Shown: piece after piece, positions 32,234 to 33,295 of the stretch
Position numbering within the stretch: position 1 is the first letter of the stretch
How the letters are laid out: the number at the start of each line of letters is the position of its first letter
NCBI GenBank assembly: GCA_029268065.1
Contig: JAJUHC010000027.1
Location: 1-33,295 of the forward strand
DNA from: Clostridiales bacterium
GTDB taxonomy: Bacteria > Bacillota > Clostridia > Oscillospirales > Oscillospiraceae
DNA: 33,295 nucleotides
Direction of reading: 5' to 3'
Translations under genes and position numbers: made by a program
Notes under the pieces: model-generated
Seen by the model: the letters and a program-made list of their open reading frames with translations, nothing else
What the model was told of the DNA's origin: nothing
The model's database searches: none

Positions 32234-33295
32234 ATGAAACGATATATGAAAGCGAAAAAAATACTATCATTACTTCTGGCTCTGCTGCTGGTGATGGGCT
32301 CCGTTCCCTTTACCGCGCCTACGGCCCATGCGGCATCCGGCGGCACAGGTACGGCGGACGACCCGTATCAACTTAAGACAGCCGATGATGTAAATAGCAT
32401 CAGGAACGACCTGAACGCCTGGTACATTCTTAAAAATGATATCGACATGTCGTCCTATGGCGACTGGGTGCCGATTGGTGACGCAGCCAACCAGTTCAAC
32501 GGCAGGCTGATCGGCTACAGCCACACCATTTCCGGTCTGGTGGTAGGCAGCGCGGCTATACCAAGTTCCGCGTACAGCCACACCGGGTTATTCGGTTACA
32601 TAAGCAAGTATGGTGTAGTCCATGACCTTGGCGTTAAAGCCACCATATACAATGGCGGAGGGTCTGATTGCGGTGTATTAGCCGGTAAAAGCGACGGCTA
32701 TATCGTTAACTGCCACACCGCCGGTAATGTGGTATCCACTGCCGTTGACTGCAATACGGGCGGCATCGTCGGTGAAAATGCGGGGAATCTCGTGAATTGC
32801 TATAATCTTGCCAACGTAACAGGAGGTACCGTCGGAGCTCTTGAGTATAATGGAATCGGCGGTATCGCCGGTATCAATACCGGGGAAAACGGTATCACAA
32901 ATTGCTACAGCGCAGGCGATGTAAACGGCGCCGGGGCCTCAAAGCTTGGAGCCGTCGTCGGATACAATAAAGCGGGCTCCGTGATCAATTGTCATTGGGA
33001 TCAATCAAAAGACATACATAGGGTGGCGGGCTATGGTACCGAAGGCTGCCTGAATAGTGCCGATGTATATGGCTATTACACTAGCACGCTGAAGGGAGAG
33101 GGAAATTCATTCAATGCAGGCTATGTATTCGACACAAACGGGAGAATGACCGTGAAAAACGGTACTTTCGCCGATCTTATGAACAGGGGACGGGGTGCAA
33201 TCAAGCCGGAGCAGCTGCCCAGCGGCATAAAGGCAAGTGCCTGGGGAGCGGACACAGCGAATGTGAATGACGGTTATACCTGTTTTACCACGGCC
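32234..33295 (+). CDS. Secreted GLUG-repeat protein, N-terminal part (partial)
   Basis: Open from ATG 32234 to the window end, at least 354 residues. A signal peptide (KKILSLLLALLLVMGSVPFT, cleavage expected after AHA near residue 37) is followed by GGTGTADDPYQLKTADDV, a usual lead-in to GLUG/beta-helix domains. At least four GLUG-type repeats follow, such as GGIVGENAGNLVNCYNLANV and GGIAGINTGENGITNCYSAG. These motifs occur in large cell-surface and secreted proteins of gut and sediment bacteria. GGGGAG lies only two bases before ATG 32234 and 14 before the next ATG at 32246, so the exact start is open. The C-terminal domains and any cell-wall anchor lie outside the window. Confidence 0.85.
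   Translation, partial: MKRYMKAKKILSLLLALLLVMGSVPFTAPTAHAASGGTGTADDPYQLKTADDVNSIRNDLNAWYILKNDIDMSSYGDWVPIGDAANQFNGRLIGYSHTISGLVVGSAAIPSSAYSHTGLFGYISKYGVVHDLGVKATIYNGGGSDCGVLAGKSDGYIVNCHTAGNVVSTAVDCNTGGIVGENAGNLVNCYNLANVTGGTVGALEYNGIGGIAGINTGENGITNCYSAGDVNGAGASKLGAVVGYNKAGSVINCHWDQSKDIHRVAGYGTEGCLNSADVYGYYTSTLKGEGNSFNAGYVFDTNGRMTVKNGTFADLMNRGRGAIKPEQLPSGIKASAWGADTANVNDGYTCFTTA

Overview
The window looks like a chromosomal piece of an anaerobic Firmicute, most probably a Clostridia-class bacterium. The reasons are a bacterial V-type ATPase operon, lipoprotein-type ABC binding proteins, strong purine-rich ribosome binding sites with frequent GTG and TTG starts, an FmdE-type zinc protein, an NhaC antiporter, DUF169 and GLUG-repeat proteins. 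No rRNA, tRNA, CRISPR array or phage gene was seen. Assignments rest on motifs read by eye; no database search was run.

Layout. 1-3887 (+): the end of a V-type ATPase operon (end of subunit F, then A, B, D), closed by a two-way terminator. 4145-4471 (-): a cobalamin riboswitch with its own promoter and terminator but no convincing gene behind it. 4572-9373 (-): a metal or cofactor operon with an Fe-S-protein-like fragment, a SAM methyltransferase, an FmdE protein and a complete FecBCD/BtuFCD-type ABC importer. 9374-10383: a gene-poor stretch with a candidate 75-nt small RNA and a multi-hairpin repeat (copy A). 10384-14287 (-): NhaC transporter, RidA, MalY-type C-S lyase/aminotransferase and DUF169 protein, behind a textbook promoter with a MarR-like operator. 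The marR gene follows at 14547-15053. 15287-15532: repeat copy B, inverted. 15548-20945 (-): a complete oligopeptide/nickel-type ABC importer (dppBCDF plus the binding lipoprotein). 21466-22904: a more AT-rich cassette with an FrhB-family gene between two near-identical hairpin direct repeats. 23025-28549 (+): a TetR-controlled operon with a CrtI-like flavoprotein, an NAD(P)H:flavin/2Fe-2S reductase carrying a membrane tail, and an M24-fold protein that has lost its metal ligands. 28776-31673 (-): a large MalT/LuxR (LAL) regulator, a possible small membrane protein after it and a transposase relic before it. 31955-33295 (+): a DUF2442 protein and the start of a secreted GLUG-repeat protein running off the window.

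The strongest candidates for something undescribed are these. (1) A composite hairpin element occurs in two inverted copies. Its core stems co-vary, and each copy is bracketed by an exact duplicate of a long hairpin that differs between copies, as if the element inserts into intrinsic terminators and duplicates them. (2) A promoter-driven cobalamin riboswitch appears to control only a short RNA. (3) The TetR operon looks like a self-contained NAD(P)H to 2Fe-2S to CrtI-like flavoprotein redox module with a degenerate M24 partner. (4) A candidate small RNA at 9853-9927 carries an unpaired anti-Shine-Dalgarno stretch.
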